64,000 nt of DNA from Brevundimonas sp. SGAir0440 (GTDB lineage: Bacteria > Pseudomonadota > Alphaproteobacteria > Caulobacterales > Caulobacteraceae), in the NCBI RefSeq assembly GCF_005484585.1, contig NZ_CP039435.1, positions 2,542,001 through 2,606,000 of the forward strand. The letters run 5' to 3'. Positions 27,176 through 40,125 of the stretch are shown here, one piece after another; the first letter of the stretch is position 1; each line of letters begins with the position of its first letter. Position numbers and translations under genes: made by a program. The notes under the pieces were generated by a model, which worked only from the letters and a program-made list of their open reading frames with translations, was not told the origin of the DNA and ran no database searches.

Positions 27176-29331
27176 GACTTGTCCTTGTCGGGGGCGGGCT
27201 GGGCGTAACCCAGACGCTGGTTCAGCTTCTCGATCAGGTCGACCGCCGTATCGGCGATGGCCGAACCGGGCGGATAGACGGCGGCCGCGCCCATATTGAG
27301 CAGGGGCTGCACGTCGGACGGCGGAATTACGCCCCCAACCACGATCATGATGTCGGGCCGGCCCAGCTTCTCCAGCTCGGCCTTCAGCTCCGGCACCAGC
27401 GTCAGGTGCCCGGCCGCCAGCGATGATGCGCCGACCGCGTGAACGCCCTTCTCGACCGCTTCCTGGGCCGCCTCGGACGGGGTCTGGAACAGGCTGCCGG
27501 CCGTGACGTCGAAGCCCAGATCTCCGTATCCGGTCGCGACGACCTTCTGGCCCCGGTCGTGCCCGTCCTGGCCCAGTTTGGCGATCAGGATGCGCGGCGG
27601 CCCGCCGTCGTTCTCGACGAAGGTCGCGACCATCTCGCGGGCGCGGGCGAAGCGGGCGTCCTTGCCGGCCTCCTTGGCGTATACGCCCGACACGGTCTGG
27701 ACCGTCGCCACATGGCGGCCGAAGGCGGCCTCCAGCGCATCGGAGATTTCGCCCACCGTCGCCTTGGCGCGGGCGGCCTGAACCGCCAGCTCCAGCAGGT
27801 TGGCGTTCCCGCGCGCCCCCTCGGTCAGGGCGTTCAGCGCCGCATCGGTCGCCGCCTGATCCCGCTCGGCCCTCAGGCGCTTCAGCTTGTCGATCTGGGC
27901 GGCCAGCACCGCCGCATTATCCACCTTCAGCATCGGAATGTCGTCGACGACGGGGTTCAGATATTTGTTCACCCCGACCACCGTCTGCTGGCCGGTGTCG
28001 ATCCGCGCCTGGGTCTTGGCGGCGGATTCCTCGATCCGCAGCTTGGGAATGCCGGCTTCGATCGCCTTGGCCATGCCGCCCAGGGCCTCGACCTCGGCCA
28101 TATGGGCGCGGGCGCGTTCGGCCAGTTCGTGCGTCAGCCGTTCGACATAGAAGCTGCCGCCCCACGGATCGATGACCCGCGTCAATCCCGTCTCCTGCTG
28201 CAACAGGATCTGGGTGTTGCGCGCGATCCGGGCCGAAAAATCGGTCGGCAGGGCCAGGGCCTCGTCCAGCGCATTGGTGTGCAGGCTCTGCGTCTGGCCG
28301 CCCGCCGCCGCCATGGCCTCGACCATGGTGCGCGGCACATTGTTGAACACGTCCTGCGCCGCAAGTGACCAGCCAGAGGTCTGACAGTGGGCGCGCAGGG
28401 ACAGCGACTTGGGATCGACCCCGCCCTCTTTCCTGACCGCCTCGGCCCACAGCAGGCGGCCGGCCCGCATCTTGGCCACCTCCATGAAGTAGTTCATGCC
28501 GATGGCCCAGAAGAAGCTCAGGCGCGGCGCGAACCGGTCGATCGGCATGCCCGCCGCGACGCCCGCCCGCAGATATTCGATCCCGTCCGCCAGCGTATAG
28601 GCCAGCTCGATATCCGCCGAGGCTCCCGCCTCCTGCATGTGATAGCCGCTGATCGAGATCGAGTTGAACTTCGGCGTCTCCTGCGCCGTCCAGGCGAAGA
28701 TGTCCGCGATGATCCGCATCGAGGGTTCGGGCGGATAGATGTAGGTGTTGCGGACCATGAATTCCTTCAGAATGTCGTTCTGAATGGTCCCGGTCAGCTT
28801 GGCGTGCGGCACGCCCTGTTCTTCCGCCGCGACGACATAGAGGGCCAGGATCGGCAGCACCGCCCCGTTCATCGTCATCGAGACCGACATCTGATCCAGC
28901 GGGATCCCGTCGAACAGGGTTCGCATGTCATAGATGCTGTCGATGGCGACGCCCGCCATGCCGACGTCGCCCTTCACCCGCGGGTGGTCGCTGTCATAGC
29001 CGCGGTGCGTCGCCAGGTCGAAGGCGATGCTCAGCCCCTTCTGACCGGCCGCAAGGTTGCGGCGATAAAAGGCGTTGGACTCCTCGGCGGTCGAGAAACC
29101 GGCGTATTGCCGGATCGTCCAGGGATTGCCCGCATACATGGTCGGATAGGGACCACGCACAAACGGCGCGAACCCCGGCAGGCCATGCGGGTGATGCAGC
29201 GCGTCCGTGCTGTCGGGACCATAGGCGGTCTGGACCGTCAGGCCCTCAGGCGTCAGCCACGGATCGCGCGTCGGCCCCCGCCCCGTCGCATCGAGGTTCA
29301 GGGCGATCTTGCTGAAGTCGGGGAAGCTCAT
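27172..29331 (-). CDS. mutB: Methylmalonyl-CoA mutase, large (catalytic) subunit
   Basis: Adenosylcobalamin-dependent rearrangement of (R)-methylmalonyl-CoA to succinyl-CoA. The 719-residue protein has a TIM-barrel catalytic part (about 40-560), including [19 protein letters not shown] and [16 protein letters not shown], and a C-terminal cobalamin-binding domain with the DxHxxG motif as DGHDRG (589-594), followed by VGASSL and VVGGVIP. It is complete. The start overlaps the mutA stop in ATGA and its stop overlaps the epimerase start in the same way. Confidence 0.97.
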   Translation of the reverse strand: MSFPDFSKIALNLDATGRGPTRDPWLTPEGLTVQTAYGPDSTDALHHPHGLPGFAPFVRGPYPTMYAGNPWTIRQYAGFSTAEESNAFYRRNLAAGQKGLSIAFDLATHRGYDSDHPRVKGDVGMAGVAIDSIYDMRTLFDGIPLDQMSVSMTMNGAVLPILALYVVAAEEQGVPHAKLTGTIQNDILKEFMVRNTYIYPPEPSMRIIADIFAWTAQETPKFNSISISGYHMQEAGASADIELAYTLADGIEYLRAGVAAGMPIDRFAPRLSFFWAIGMNYFMEVAKMRAGRLLWAEAVRKEGGVDPKSLSLRAHCQTSGWSLAAQDVFNNVPRTMVEAMAAAGGQTQSLHTNALDEALALPTDFSARIARNTQILLQQETGLTRVIDPWGGSFYVERLTHELAERARAHMAEVEALGGMAKAIEAGIPKLRIEESAAKTQARIDTGQQTVVGVNKYLNPVVDDIPMLKVDNAAVLAAQIDKLKRLRAERDQAATDAALNALTEGARGNANLLELAVQAARAKATVGEISDALEAAFGRHVATVQTVSGVYAKEAGKDARFARAREMVATFVENDGGPPRILIAKLGQDGHDRGQKVVATGYGDLGFDVTAGSLFQTPSEAAQEAVEKGVHAVGASSLAAGHLTLVPELKAELEKLGRPDIMIVVGGVIPPSDVQPLLNMGAAAVYPPGSAIADTAVDLIEKLNQRLGYAQPAPDKDKS

Positions 29332-30709
29332 TGACCCGCCTCTTCGAAGGCTGCGGCGAACCGGATCGGCGTTAGTGGCTCGCAGACCCGTTCGACCGCC
29401 ACGCCCGCCTTGTCGGCCGCCTCGACCGGCGCCGGCCGCACGTCCGCGTCAACATATTTGGTCACGCCGATGATCTGGGCCGCACCGTTCGTCAGAGCCG
29501 CCTCGCGAACCGCGCGAGCGCGGGCGATACGCGGCTGGATGACCGAGCCCTTGAGCGCCTCGACCAGACCGCCCTCGGCCTCGATCATCTGGAACTCGGC
29601 CCAGCCGGCCTCGGCCAGATCGCGCGTGCGGGCGTCCAGATACCAGCTCCCCGCCGCCGGATCGTCGACCCGACCCAGATTGGCCTCTTCCATCAGCACT
29701 AGCTGGGTGTTCCTCGCCTGACGCCGGGCGAAGGCGTCCGACGTCCCGGAGGCGCGGGTGAAGCCGTCCAGCACCACCACGTCCGCCCCGCCGACCGCGC
29801 CGGCGAACCCCGCCGCCGTCAGCCGCAGCAGATTGGGCCAGGGATCGCGCGCCGACAGCATCCGTCGCGACGAGCGCGCTTCGATAACCGCCGGGACATC
29901 CACGTCGAACGCCTTCGTCAGGCTGGCCCAGATCAGCCGCATGGCCCGCACCTTGGCCAGGCCGTCGAAATATTCCGCATCGACCGACAGGCCGACGACC
30001 GTGCCGCGCAAAGCCGCCTCTACCGACAGCCCGGCCTCGACCGCCGCCTTCACATGGGCCACGACGCTGGACGCCGCAAAGGCCAGTTCCTGCGCCGCTG
30101 ATCCGCCCGCCTCGTGTGCGACCCGGCCGCTGGCCAGGAAAAAGGTCGCGTCGGGATAGGCGCCCGCATGGCGCGCCGCCGTATTGGCCGCCAGGCTCAG
30201 ATGCTCTTCCACCGAACGCGGGGCGCCGCCCGCCTCGGCGAAGGCCGAGACCGGGTCCATATGAAACCGCAGTTGGGCGCGCGGCGAGCCCTTGGCGACG
30301 ACCGCCAGCGCATTGGCCGCATCCGGCCCGTCGATCCCTGCATCCAGCGCGACCGGCGCCAGCTCCAGCGCCACGCCTTCCAGCGCCCGGCTGAGCGGGG
30401 CGGAATCCGACAGCACCCGCCCCTTCAGCACCACCGAGGCCGCGCCGTTCTCCAGATCGGTTAGGAAGGCGGCGTTGACCGCTTCGGCATCGTCGCCTTC
30501 CACCAGCGTCCGCAGATCCCAAGCCCGGCCTTCGGAGTCGGACGGGCGAGGAGCGAAGATCGGCTGCACGCCCGTCGCGCCCGCATACAACGGCCGCGTC
30601 ACCAGCTGATCGGCGTCGAGATGCATCAGCGACTCGATCGGCCGATCCTTCAACGCCTTCTGGGCCACCTCGCGCCATTCCAGCGGCGTGGGCGCGGGAA
30701 AGCCCGTCA

Positions 30710-30710
<1 letters not shown>
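29328..30710 (-). CDS. mutA: Methylmalonyl-CoA mutase, small subunit
   Basis: Partner subunit of the heterodimeric mutase, 460 residues. It retains the barrel part ([20 protein letters not shown] near 9-28, and later [20 protein letters not shown]) but ends with no cobalamin-binding domain at all, shorter than the roughly 600-residue small subunits that keep a degenerate one. No frameshift is visible, since the stop overlaps the mutB start exactly. The ATG at 30710 overlaps the pccA stop by one base; a GTG one codon upstream is equally placed. Expected to be structural rather than catalytic. Confidence 0.94.
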
Positions 30711-32689
<1,979 letters not shown>

Positions 32690-32697
32690 GTCTGAGC

Positions 32698-34233
32698 CTA
32701 CAGCGGAATGTTGTCGTGCTTTTTCCAGGGGTTCTCCTGGACCTTGTTCTTCAGCGTCCGCAGCGCCTTCACCAGCCGCCGCCGCGTCCCGTGCGGCATG
32801 ATCACGTCGTCGATATAACCCAGGCCCGCCGCCACGAACGGGTTGGCGAAGCGGTCCTTGTACTCGGCCTCGCGCGCCGCAAGCGCCTCGGGATCGCCGG
32901 CCTCCTTGCGGAAGATGATCTCGACCGCGCCCTTGGCGCCCATGACGGCGATCTCGGCGGTGGGCCAGGCGTAGTTGACGTCGCCGCGCAGATGTTTGGA
33001 GCTCATCACGTCATAGGCGCCGCCATAGGCCTTGCGCGTGATCAGGGTCAGTTTCGGCACGGTCGCCTCGGCATAGGCGAACAGCAGCTTGGCCCCGTGT
33101 TTGATCAGGGCGCCGTATTCCTGCTTGGTCCCCGGCATGAAGCCCGGCACGTCCACCAGCGTCACCAGCGGAATGTCGAAGGCGTCGCAGAAGCGCACGA
33201 ACCGCGCGGCCTTGCGGCTTGAATCGATGTCCAGCACGCCCGCCAGCACCTGGGGCTGGTTGGCGACGATGCCGACCGTCTGTCCGTCCAGCCGGCCGAA
33301 GCCGCAGATGATGTTCCTTGCGAAGTCGGCGCCGATCTCGAAGAAGTCGGCCTCGTCGACCACCTTCAGGATCAGCTCCTTCATGTCATAGGGCTGGTTC
33401 GGGTTGGCCGGGATCAGGGTGTCCAGGCTCGGCTCGTCCCGCTCCGGCTCGTCATAGCTCTCGCGCACCGGCGGCTTTTCACGGTTCGACAGGGGCAGGA
33501 AGCCGATCAGACGGCGCACCTCCGACAGGGCCTCAAGATCGTTCTCGAACGCCCCGTCCGCCACGCCCGACTTGCCGGCATGGACGCGGGCGCCGCCCAG
33601 GTCCTCGTGGCTGACCACCTCGTTGGTGACCGTCTTCACCACGTCGGGGCCGGTCACGTACATGTAGCTCGTGTCCTTCACCATGAAGATGAAGTCGGTG
33701 ATGGCCGGCGAATAGACGTCGCCGCCCGCGCACGGCCCCATGATGACGCTGATCTGAGGGATGACCCCGCTGGCCAGGGTGTTCTGCAGGAAGATGTCGG
33801 CGTAGCCCGCCAGACTTTCCACGCCTTCCTGAATCCGCGCGCCGCCCGCGTCGAACAGGCCGATGATCGGCGCGCCGGTGGTCAGGGCCATCTTCTGCAG
33901 CTTGACGATCTTGGCCGCATGGGCGCCCGACAGGCTGCCGCCGAAGACCGTGAAATCCTTGGAGAAGACATAGACCAGCCGACCGCCGATCGTGCCGCGC
34001 CCCGTCACCACCCCGTCGCCGGGGATGCGCTGGTCCTGCATGCCGAAGTCGTGGCTGCGGTGCTCGACGAACATGTCGGTCTCCTCGAAGGAGCCTTCGT
34101 CCAGCAGCACGTCGATGCGTTCGCGCGCCGTCAGCTTGCCCTTGGCGTGCTGGGCGGCGATACGCTTTTCTCCACCGCCCAGTTTGGCGGCGGCGCGACG
34201 GCGCTCCAGTTCTTCAAGGATGGCTTGAGTCAT
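32698..34233 (-). CDS. pccB: Propionyl-CoA carboxylase, beta (carboxyltransferase) subunit
   Basis: Transfers the carboxyl group from biotin to propionyl-CoA. From the chosen ATG ([20 protein letters not shown]) the protein is 511 residues, normal for the family; the open frame runs 40 codons further without homology. Conserved text includes [54 protein letters not shown] and the C-terminal [20 protein letters not shown]. First gene of pccB-pccA-mutA-mutB-mce. Two TTTGCAAA-type sites lie between it and the divergent regulator, so it is probably controlled by that regulator. Confidence 0.97.
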   Translation of the reverse strand: MTQAILEELERRRAAAKLGGGEKRIAAQHAKGKLTARERIDVLLDEGSFEETDMFVEHRSHDFGMQDQRIPGDGVVTGRGTIGGRLVYVFSKDFTVFGGSLSGAHAAKIVKLQKMALTTGAPIIGLFDAGGARIQEGVESLAGYADIFLQNTLASGVIPQISVIMGPCAGGDVYSPAITDFIFMVKDTSYMYVTGPDVVKTVTNEVVSHEDLGGARVHAGKSGVADGAFENDLEALSEVRRLIGFLPLSNREKPPVRESYDEPERDEPSLDTLIPANPNQPYDMKELILKVVDEADFFEIGADFARNIICGFGRLDGQTVGIVANQPQVLAGVLDIDSSRKAARFVRFCDAFDIPLVTLVDVPGFMPGTKQEYGALIKHGAKLLFAYAEATVPKLTLITRKAYGGAYDVMSSKHLRGDVNYAWPTAEIAVMGAKGAVEIIFRKEAGDPEALAAREAEYKDRFANPFVAAGLGYIDDVIMPHGTRRRLVKALRTLKNKVQENPWKKHDNIPL

Positions 34234-34291
34234 GATGGATCTTCGCCTCTCGTTCAAAGAACGCGTGGCGCCTTCATCGCAAAATGGCAAA

Positions 34292-34305
34292 CGCAACTTT
34301 GCAAA
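34292..34305. promoter_or_regulatory. PccR-type operator I upstream of pccB
   Basis: CGCAACTTTGCAAA includes the core TTTGCAAA described for the ScfR/RamB family. Its first 12 bases are the exact inverse of the site at 34349, with centres 57 bases apart. It lies about 60 bases upstream of the pccB ATG. Confidence 0.7.
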
Positions 34306-34348
34306 AAGTGTGGAACTGCGCGGGCTTGCAAAGGATGGCGATATGATC

Positions 34349-34360
34349 TGCAAAGTTGCG
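34349..34360. promoter_or_regulatory. PccR-type operator II abutting the regulator start
   Basis: TGCAAAGTTGCG is the exact reverse complement of the core of operator I and ends one base before the ATG of the regulator gene. A weaker copy (CTTGCAAAGG) lies at about 34325-34334 between them. Occupancy here would block the regulator's own expression. Confidence 0.7.
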
Positions 34361-34361
34361 A

Positions 34362-35786
34362 ATGGCTGAGAAGCTTTTCCTGGGCGCTAAACTGCGCAAG
34401 CTGCGCGAGGCGCGCGGCTGGACGCTGGAGGCCTGCGCCGAGCGGCTGAGCCTGTCGCCCTCCTATCTGTCGCAGATCGAGACCAACCAGCGCCCGGCGA
34501 CCGCGCGCGTCCTGATCGCCCTGACCCGCGCCTTTCACGTGGACGCCAGTCTTTTTGATCTGGAGGGCGACGCCCGCCTGATCGCCGACCTGCGCGAAGC
34601 CACCACCGACATTGCTGGGCAGGCGGAGCCGCCCACGGCCGCCGAACTGAAACAGGCCGTCGCCAACACCCCGCGTCTGGCCCGCCAGTTCCTGGCCCTG
34701 CATCAGACCTTCCGCCGCCTGGACGAGCGGGTGAAGGCGCTGGACGACACCCTGGGCCGGGACGAACACGGCGCCAGCGTGGCCCTGCTGCCCTACGAAG
34801 AGGTGCGCGACTTCTTCCACTATCGCGACAACTATATCGACGCGCTGGACACCGCGGCCGAGGCGCTGGCGGCCACCCTGGTGCAGGACGGCCAGATTGA
34901 GCGGGCGCTGGAGTCTGCGCTGAGCCAGGCGCACGGCGTCCGCGTCGCCTATGTCGCCGGTCAGGAGGCCCTGCGTCGCTACGACCCCGCCAGCCGCGTC
35001 CTGACGCTTGACGCCTGGCAGCCCGGCGCGACGCGGTCGTTCCAGCTGGCGCACCAGCTGGCCCTGCTGTCTTTCCGCGATTTGATCGAGGCCGAGCTGG
35101 ATCAGGCCGCCTTCCGCACCGACGCCGCGCGCGACGTGGCCCGGGTCGGCCTGGCCAACTATGCGGCGGGCGCCCTGCTCTTGCCCTATCGCGCTTTCCT
35201 GGAGGCGGCGCGCGAGGAGAAGCACGACATCGACCGGCTGCGGACCCGGTTCCAGGTCAGTTTCGAACAGGTCTGCCACCGGCTCTCGACCCTGCAACGG
35301 CCCGGCTGGCGCGGCGTGCCCTTCTATTTCGCCCGCGTGGACATGGCCGGCAACATCACCAAGCGGCACAGCGCCACCCGCTTCCAGTTCGCCCGCTTCG
35401 GCGGCGCCTGCCCGCTGTGGAACGTGCACGAGGCCTTCGCGGCGCCCGACCGGATCGGGGTGCAGTTGGCCGAGATGCCCGACGGTTCGCGCTACATCTC
35501 CATCGCCCGCAGCGTGTCCAAGCCCAGCGGCTCCTACCTCGCCAACGACCGACGCTACGCCCTGTCGTTGGGATGCGAGGTCGAACATGCGGGCGCCCTG
35601 GTCTATGCCGCCGGTCTGGACCTGAACGGCCCCGCCGCCCGGATCGGCGTCAGCTGCCGCATCTGCGAGCGCACCGACTGCACCCAGCGCGCCTTCCCGC
35701 CCTTGGACCGGACCCTGCACGTGCCGGAGAATGAGCGCGGCGTGGTGCCCTATGTGCTGGATGGCCCGCGCCCCGACCGCTATTGA
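34362..35786 (+). CDS. pccR: ScfR-family propionyl-CoA responsive regulator, PccR-like
   Basis: A 474-residue paralogue of the regulator at 7728. It has an XRE helix-turn-helix at about 7-62 (recognition region [14 protein letters not shown]), an IrrE-like middle and a DUF2083-type C-terminus with Cys405, Cys432, Cys435 and Cys440. It is divergent from the propionyl-CoA operon with inverted TTTGCAAA sites between, the arrangement described for PccR of Rhodobacter sphaeroides. I use the ATG at 34362; a TTG six bases earlier lies inside the operator. No Shine-Dalgarno is visible. The oxidoreductase gene follows after seven bases and may be cotranscribed. Confidence 0.9.
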   Translation: MAEKLFLGAKLRKLREARGWTLEACAERLSLSPSYLSQIETNQRPATARVLIALTRAFHVDASLFDLEGDARLIADLREATTDIAGQAEPPTAAELKQAVANTPRLARQFLALHQTFRRLDERVKALDDTLGRDEHGASVALLPYEEVRDFFHYRDNYIDALDTAAEALAATLVQDGQIERALESALSQAHGVRVAYVAGQEALRRYDPASRVLTLDAWQPGATRSFQLAHQLALLSFRDLIEAELDQAAFRTDAARDVARVGLANYAAGALLLPYRAFLEAAREEKHDIDRLRTRFQVSFEQVCHRLSTLQRPGWRGVPFYFARVDMAGNITKRHSATRFQFARFGGACPLWNVHEAFAAPDRIGVQLAEMPDGSRYISIARSVSKPSGSYLANDRRYALSLGCEVEHAGALVYAAGLDLNGPAARIGVSCRICERTDCTQRAFPPLDRTLHVPENERGVVPYVLDGPRPDRY

Positions 35787-35793
35787 CCGGGGC

Positions 35794-36831
35794 ATGACCT
35801 CACACGCACCCATCGGCGTCGCCGTCGTCGGCTACGGCCTGGCGGGCCAGACCTTCCACGCCCCCCTGATCGCGGCGACCCCCGGCCTGCGCCTGGCCGC
35901 CGTCGTCTCGTCCCGACCCGAAGCGGTCCACGCCGACCTACCCGACGTGGAGGTGCTGCCGAACCTGGAAGCCGCATTGGCCCGTGACGACATCGGCCTG
36001 ATCGTCGTCGCCACACCGGACGCCCTGCACGCCGAACAATCGATCGCCGCGCTGAAGGCCGGCAAGTCGGTGGTGGTGGACAAGCCCTTCGCGGCGACCC
36101 TGGCTGACGCCGAAGCCGTCGCCGCCGTCGCGGCGTCGTCGCCCGGCGTTTTCAGCGTCTTCCAGAACCGCCGTTGGGACGCCGACTTCCTGACTTTGCG
36201 CCGCTTGATCGACCAGGGCGAACTGGGCGAGATCGCCGTGTTCGAAAGCCATTTCGATCGCTTCCGCCCGACCGTCACCGACCGCTGGAAGGACAAGCGC
36301 GACGGCGGCGTCTGGGCCGACCTTGGTCCGCACCTGATCGACCAGGCGGTGCAGCTGTTCGGCGCGCCGCTGGGGGTATACGCCGACCTCCAGGCCCAGC
36401 GCGTCGGCGCCACGGCCATCGACTACGCCCACGTCCTGCTGCGCTATGACCGGCTGCGGGTCATCCTGAACATGAGCCACCTCGCCGCCGAGGCCAGTCT
36501 CCGTTACGCCGTCCACGGGACGGGCGGCAGCTTCATCAAACACGGCCTCGACGCTCAAGAAGGGCAGTCCAAGGCCGGCTTGCGCCCCGGCGATCCCGAC
36601 TGGGGCCTCGATCCTTCGCCCGGCGAACTGACGAAACAGATGGACGGCGAAACGGTCCGCACCACGCCGACGCCCGCACGCGGCGATTATCCCGCCTTCT
36701 ACGCCGCCATGCGCAATGCGATCCTCGGCGGGGGACCGCCGCCCGTCCCCGCCGACCAGGCCCTGACCGTCATGCGCATCCTCGACGCCGGTCTGCGCAG
36801 CGCGGCGGAGCGTCGCGAGATCGCGCTCTAG
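35794..36831 (+). CDS. Gfo/Idh/MocA-family oxidoreductase
   Basis: A 345-residue NAD(P)-dependent oxidoreductase. The N-terminal Rossmann domain begins IGVAVVGYGLAGQTFHAPLI with the GxGxxG-like pattern, then DVEVLPNLEAALARDDIGLIV and the family block GKSVVVDKPFAATLADAE (about 88-105). The C-terminal domain has VFQNRRWDADFLTLRRLI and GGVWADLGPHLIDQAVQLFG. It resembles the YdgJ/IolW-like group, whose substrates are sugars or polyols; the actual substrate is unknown. The seven-base gap to the regulator gene suggests cotranscription. The stop shares CTAG with pyk. Confidence 0.9.
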   Translation: MTSHAPIGVAVVGYGLAGQTFHAPLIAATPGLRLAAVVSSRPEAVHADLPDVEVLPNLEAALARDDIGLIVVATPDALHAEQSIAALKAGKSVVVDKPFAATLADAEAVAAVAASSPGVFSVFQNRRWDADFLTLRRLIDQGELGEIAVFESHFDRFRPTVTDRWKDKRDGGVWADLGPHLIDQAVQLFGAPLGVYADLQAQRVGATAIDYAHVLLRYDRLRVILNMSHLAAEASLRYAVHGTGGSFIKHGLDAQEGQSKAGLRPGDPDWGLDPSPGELTKQMDGETVRTTPTPARGDYPAFYAAMRNAILGGGPPPVPADQALTVMRILDAGLRSAAERREIAL

Positions 36832-38273
36832 CTCTTCTTGCGGCCCTTTGACGTCGCCGCAGGCGCGTGAGCCAATCGCAGCAGGTTGGCCGCGCCGGGC
36901 GCCCCGAACGGCGTGCCCGCCAGGATCAGGATGCGCTGGCCCGGCTCGGCCAGACCATATCTGACCGCGCTGTTGACGGCGTCGTCCGTCACGGCCTCCA
37001 GCGAGTCCGGCTGCTCGCCCAGACGCGGCTCCAGCCCCCAGACCAGAGCCAGGCGGCGCGCGGTGTTGGGATTGGGCGTCAGCACCAGGATCGGCTTCAG
37101 CGGCCGCTCGCGAGCCATCCGCCGCGCCGTGCCGCCCAGGGTCGTGAACACCACCAGACAGCCCGTCGAGGGCGCATTCGCCGCCATCCGCGCCGCCCCG
37201 ACCAGGGCGTCCACGTCATGCTCGTCCATGCCGGCGTGTTCGGCGCCCATCAGGCTGGGCCACATCGGATCGCGTTCGACCCGCTCGATGATCCGGCTCA
37301 TGATGCCGACGGATTCCAGCGGATAGTCGCCCGACGCCGTCTCGGCCGACAGCATCAGGGCGTCCGCGCCCTCATAGACCGCATTGGCCACGTCGGTCGC
37401 CTCGGCGCGGGTCGGGGCCGGGGCGCTGGTCATGGATTCCAGCATCTGGGTCGCCACGATCACAGGCACCCCGCGATTGCGGGCTGCGCGCACGATCTGC
37501 TTTTGCGCCACCGGCACATCCTCGGGATCCAGCTCGACGCCCAGATCGCCACGCGCCACCATCACTCCGTCGCAATAGTCCAGGATGGCTTCCAGATCGG
37601 CCAGCGCCGCCGGCTTCTCGATCTTGGCGAGGCAGGCCGCCTGCCCGTTCACGATCCGCTTCAGCTCGGCCATGTCCTCGGGCTTCTGCACGAAGCTGAG
37701 CGCAACCCAGTCCACGCCCATCCGCAGGGCGAAGGCCAGATCCTCGCGGTCCTTGGGCGTCAGCGCCGAGACCGGGATCACCGCCTCCGGCACCGCCACG
37801 CCCTTGCGGTCCGACAGCTTCGAGCCGCTCTCGACCGTCACATCGGCCCACTCATCGGTCCGCTCGCCCACACGCAGACGCACCCGCCCGTCGTCCAGCA
37901 GCAGCAGCATGCCTTTGCGCAGCGCCTTGAAGATTTCGGGGTGCGGCATCTGCACCCGCGTCTCGTCACCGGGCGTCGGGTCCAGGTCGAAACGCATGGT
38001 GTGGCCCGGCTTGACCGCGATCTCGACGTCCTTGAACCGGCCCAGACGCAGCTTCGGCCCTTGAAGGTCGGCCAACACGCCCAGCGGACGCTGCAACGCC
38101 ATTTCGGCGCCGCGCACCGCCTTCAATGCCGCGGCGTGATCCTCATGCGACCCGTGGCTGAAGTTCAGGCGGAACACGTCCACCCCCGCCTGGGCCAGCG
38201 CCTTGACGGTGCTGGGCGCACGGCTGGCGGGTCCCAGAGTGGCGACAATGCGCGCGCGACGGGCTCGATTCAT
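36828..38273 (-). CDS. pyk: Pyruvate kinase
   Basis: Last step of glycolysis: phosphoenolpyruvate and ADP to pyruvate and ATP. The 481-residue protein from the ATG at 38273 has RRARIVATLGPAS at the N-terminus, FRLNFSHGSHEDH (about 34-46), the active-site block MVARGDLGVELDPEDVPVAQ and the PVIVATQMLESM segment, and a complete C-terminal domain. AGGAAAC precedes the ATG; the frame continues upstream without homology. Two direct repeats lie about 105 bases upstream and may regulate it. Confidence 0.97.
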   Translation of the reverse strand: MNRARRARIVATLGPASRAPSTVKALAQAGVDVFRLNFSHGSHEDHAAALKAVRGAEMALQRPLGVLADLQGPKLRLGRFKDVEIAVKPGHTMRFDLDPTPGDETRVQMPHPEIFKALRKGMLLLLDDGRVRLRVGERTDEWADVTVESGSKLSDRKGVAVPEAVIPVSALTPKDREDLAFALRMGVDWVALSFVQKPEDMAELKRIVNGQAACLAKIEKPAALADLEAILDYCDGVMVARGDLGVELDPEDVPVAQKQIVRAARNRGVPVIVATQMLESMTSAPAPTRAEATDVANAVYEGADALMLSAETASGDYPLESVGIMSRIIERVERDPMWPSLMGAEHAGMDEHDVDALVGAARMAANAPSTGCLVVFTTLGGTARRMARERPLKPILVLTPNPNTARRLALVWGLEPRLGEQPDSLEAVTDDAVNSAVRYGLAEPGQRILILAGTPFGAPGAANLLRLAHAPAATSKGRKKS

Positions 38274-38377
38274 GACGTTTCCTGTTGGCTCTCTCGGACG
38301 GCAAAACGGGGCCGCCTGGGCGATTTCGCCCTCTTCTGCCAACGAAACCCGCGCTGCGTAAGGCCGCCTTCCCCTCA

Positions 38378-38410
38378 GGAAACATGAGTTGACGGCCGGA
38401 AACAGGAGTT
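38378..38410. repeat. Pair of 13-base direct repeats upstream of pyk
   Basis: GGAAACATGAGTT (38378-38390) and GGAAACAGGAGTT (38398-38410) differ by one base and are spaced 20 bases start to start, two helical turns. They lie between pyk and the phosphatase gene, in the pyk promoter region. A shorter related string (AACAGGAAAC on the minus strand) forms the pyk ribosome-binding site region. Tandem sites on one face of the helix suggest a regulator, unidentified. Confidence 0.45.
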
Positions 38411-40113
38411 TATCTGGCCGCCGCCCCGCAAGCCGCCACGGCAAATCCGTTCAGATCGATGCAGCGGCCCTCGACCTGGGGCGCGGGGACGCCGATCACA
38501 TGGGCCAGGGTCGGGGCGATATCGACGGTCCGGATCGGCAGGAACCGCTCCTCTGCCTTGGCGCCCGGCCACCAAAAGATGATCGGCACGCGACGGTCGT
38601 ATTCCCACGGCGTGCCGTGTCCGGCCAGGGTCGAGCCGACGCGGCCGCCCGAGGTGGTGTTCTGGGTCCAGGCGAACTGGATGTCGGGCGATCGCTCGGC
38701 GACGGTCGACAACCGCATCCGCTCGCGCACCGTCATCATCTCGGGCTGACGGCTGTCGGGCAGGGGCTCGGCCAGCAGCCGGTCGCGCGTCTCGGCGAAG
38801 GCCACGTCCGGCAGGGCGCGCAGCATCTCGACCGCCGCCTCCGCCACCTGTGTCCGCAACGGATCGGGCAGCGAACTGTGATCCGCATCGGCGACCATCC
38901 AGCCGCTTCCGCCGGACTGCAGCGGATCGGCGTCCAGGTTGAAGCGCGCCTTCAGCGCGGCGTTGACGCCCTTGATCGCATCGGTGTCGGCGCGGTGCGC
39001 CTGCGGATAGCCATGCTCATGCAGCCGCTCGACGAAGTCCGAACCGCCGTGATCAGCCGTCAGAACCACCAGCGCGCCGCCCGGAACCTGGGCCAGCTTG
39101 TCCAGGAACGCGCCCAGCGCCGCATCCAGCCGGTGCATCTGCTCGCACATCTCCGGCCCCTGGGTGCCGTACATATGGCCGATCCGGTCGGTGGCCGACA
39201 GGCTGACGCCCAGCATGTCGGTCGCCGTCCCCTGCCCCAGCTTCTGGCTGTCCAGCAGATATTCCGCCGCCTTCAGCGTCTGCTCGTCCAGCAGCGGGGA
39301 GGTGTCGAACTTCAGCCCCGCCGGCGGCAGCACCGAATGGAAGGTCTGGCCGCGAATGGTCCAGTCGCCCGCCAGCGCTCGACAGTCCGCGTTCTGATAG
39401 TCCCAGGCTGTCGGCGTCGCCGCCGTCCAGGCGTTGAAGTCACGGTTGAACGCCGCGACCGGCGCCAGCTTCGCCTCGGCCGTCTGACCCAGCTCGACAT
39501 AGGTGGTCAGTCCAAACCCGTCGGTGAACCAGAAGGCCTGCCCCTGATGACCGGCCAGATTGATCGCCCCACGATCCTTGCCGGACACCGCCATCACCTT
39601 GCTGTCCGGACTGACGGCCTTCAGCCAGTCGCCCAGCGTCGTCGCACGCAGTTGGTCCGGGCCCACCGGTCCGTTGTCGGTGTCGTCGCGCCCGTGCGCC
39701 AGATGGTTCTGCGGCGCGGCCAGGCAATAGACCTCCTTGCCGGTCTTGCCGTCGATCCAGTCGTTGGCGGGGATGCCGGTCTCGGCCGGGTGCATGCCGG
39801 TCAGAACGGTGGAATGGCCCGGGCAGGTCTCGGTCAGACCGTGGGTCTGATAGCCGTTGATGGACACCAGTCCCTGGTCGGCCAACCGGCGCAGGCCGCC
39901 GCTGTAGCGGCTGCGGTACTGGTTGAAGAGGTTGGCGCTGAACTGATCGACCACGATGGTCACGATCAGTTTGGGCGGCGTCAGGGCCGCAGCCAATGCC
40001 TGAGGCGCGGCCGCCTGAACCGGCGGCTGGGCGACCGGCGCGCCCGCACAGGCGGCGCCCGCGATCGACAAGGCGGCCAGACACGCGGCGGCGACGTAAC
40101 GCGACATGGACAT
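38410..40113 (-). CDS. PafA-like secreted alkaline phosphatase/phosphodiesterase
   Basis: An alkaline phosphatase-superfamily enzyme of 567 residues with an N-terminal export signal (about 1-23, possibly lipidated at AGAAC). Metal and nucleophile residues of the family are visible: Asp56 in VTIVVDQFSAN, the threonine nucleophile in LTETCPGHSTVLTG (Thr94 or Thr96), ADHGGSDFVERLHEHG with metal Asp and His near the middle, and AGHGTPWEYDRRVPIIFW near the end. This pattern is the single-threonine, calcium-independent PafA type. Role: releasing phosphate from monoesters in the periplasm. GGAG lies before the ATG; an ATG two codons later is possible. Confidence 0.92.
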   Translation of the reverse strand: MSMSRYVAAACLAALSIAGAACAGAPVAQPPVQAAAPQALAAALTPPKLIVTIVVDQFSANLFNQYRSRYSGGLRRLADQGLVSINGYQTHGLTETCPGHSTVLTGMHPAETGIPANDWIDGKTGKEVYCLAAPQNHLAHGRDDTDNGPVGPDQLRATTLGDWLKAVSPDSKVMAVSGKDRGAINLAGHQGQAFWFTDGFGLTTYVELGQTAEAKLAPVAAFNRDFNAWTAATPTAWDYQNADCRALAGDWTIRGQTFHSVLPPAGLKFDTSPLLDEQTLKAAEYLLDSQKLGQGTATDMLGVSLSATDRIGHMYGTQGPEMCEQMHRLDAALGAFLDKLAQVPGGALVVLTADHGGSDFVERLHEHGYPQAHRADTDAIKGVNAALKARFNLDADPLQSGGSGWMVADADHSSLPDPLRTQVAEAAVEMLRALPDVAFAETRDRLLAEPLPDSRQPEMMTVRERMRLSTVAERSPDIQFAWTQNTTSGGRVGSTLAGHGTPWEYDRRVPIIFWWPGAKAEERFLPIRTVDIAPTLAHVIGVPAPQVEGRCIDLNGFAVAACGAAAR

Positions 40114-40125
40114 GAACAACTCCAA

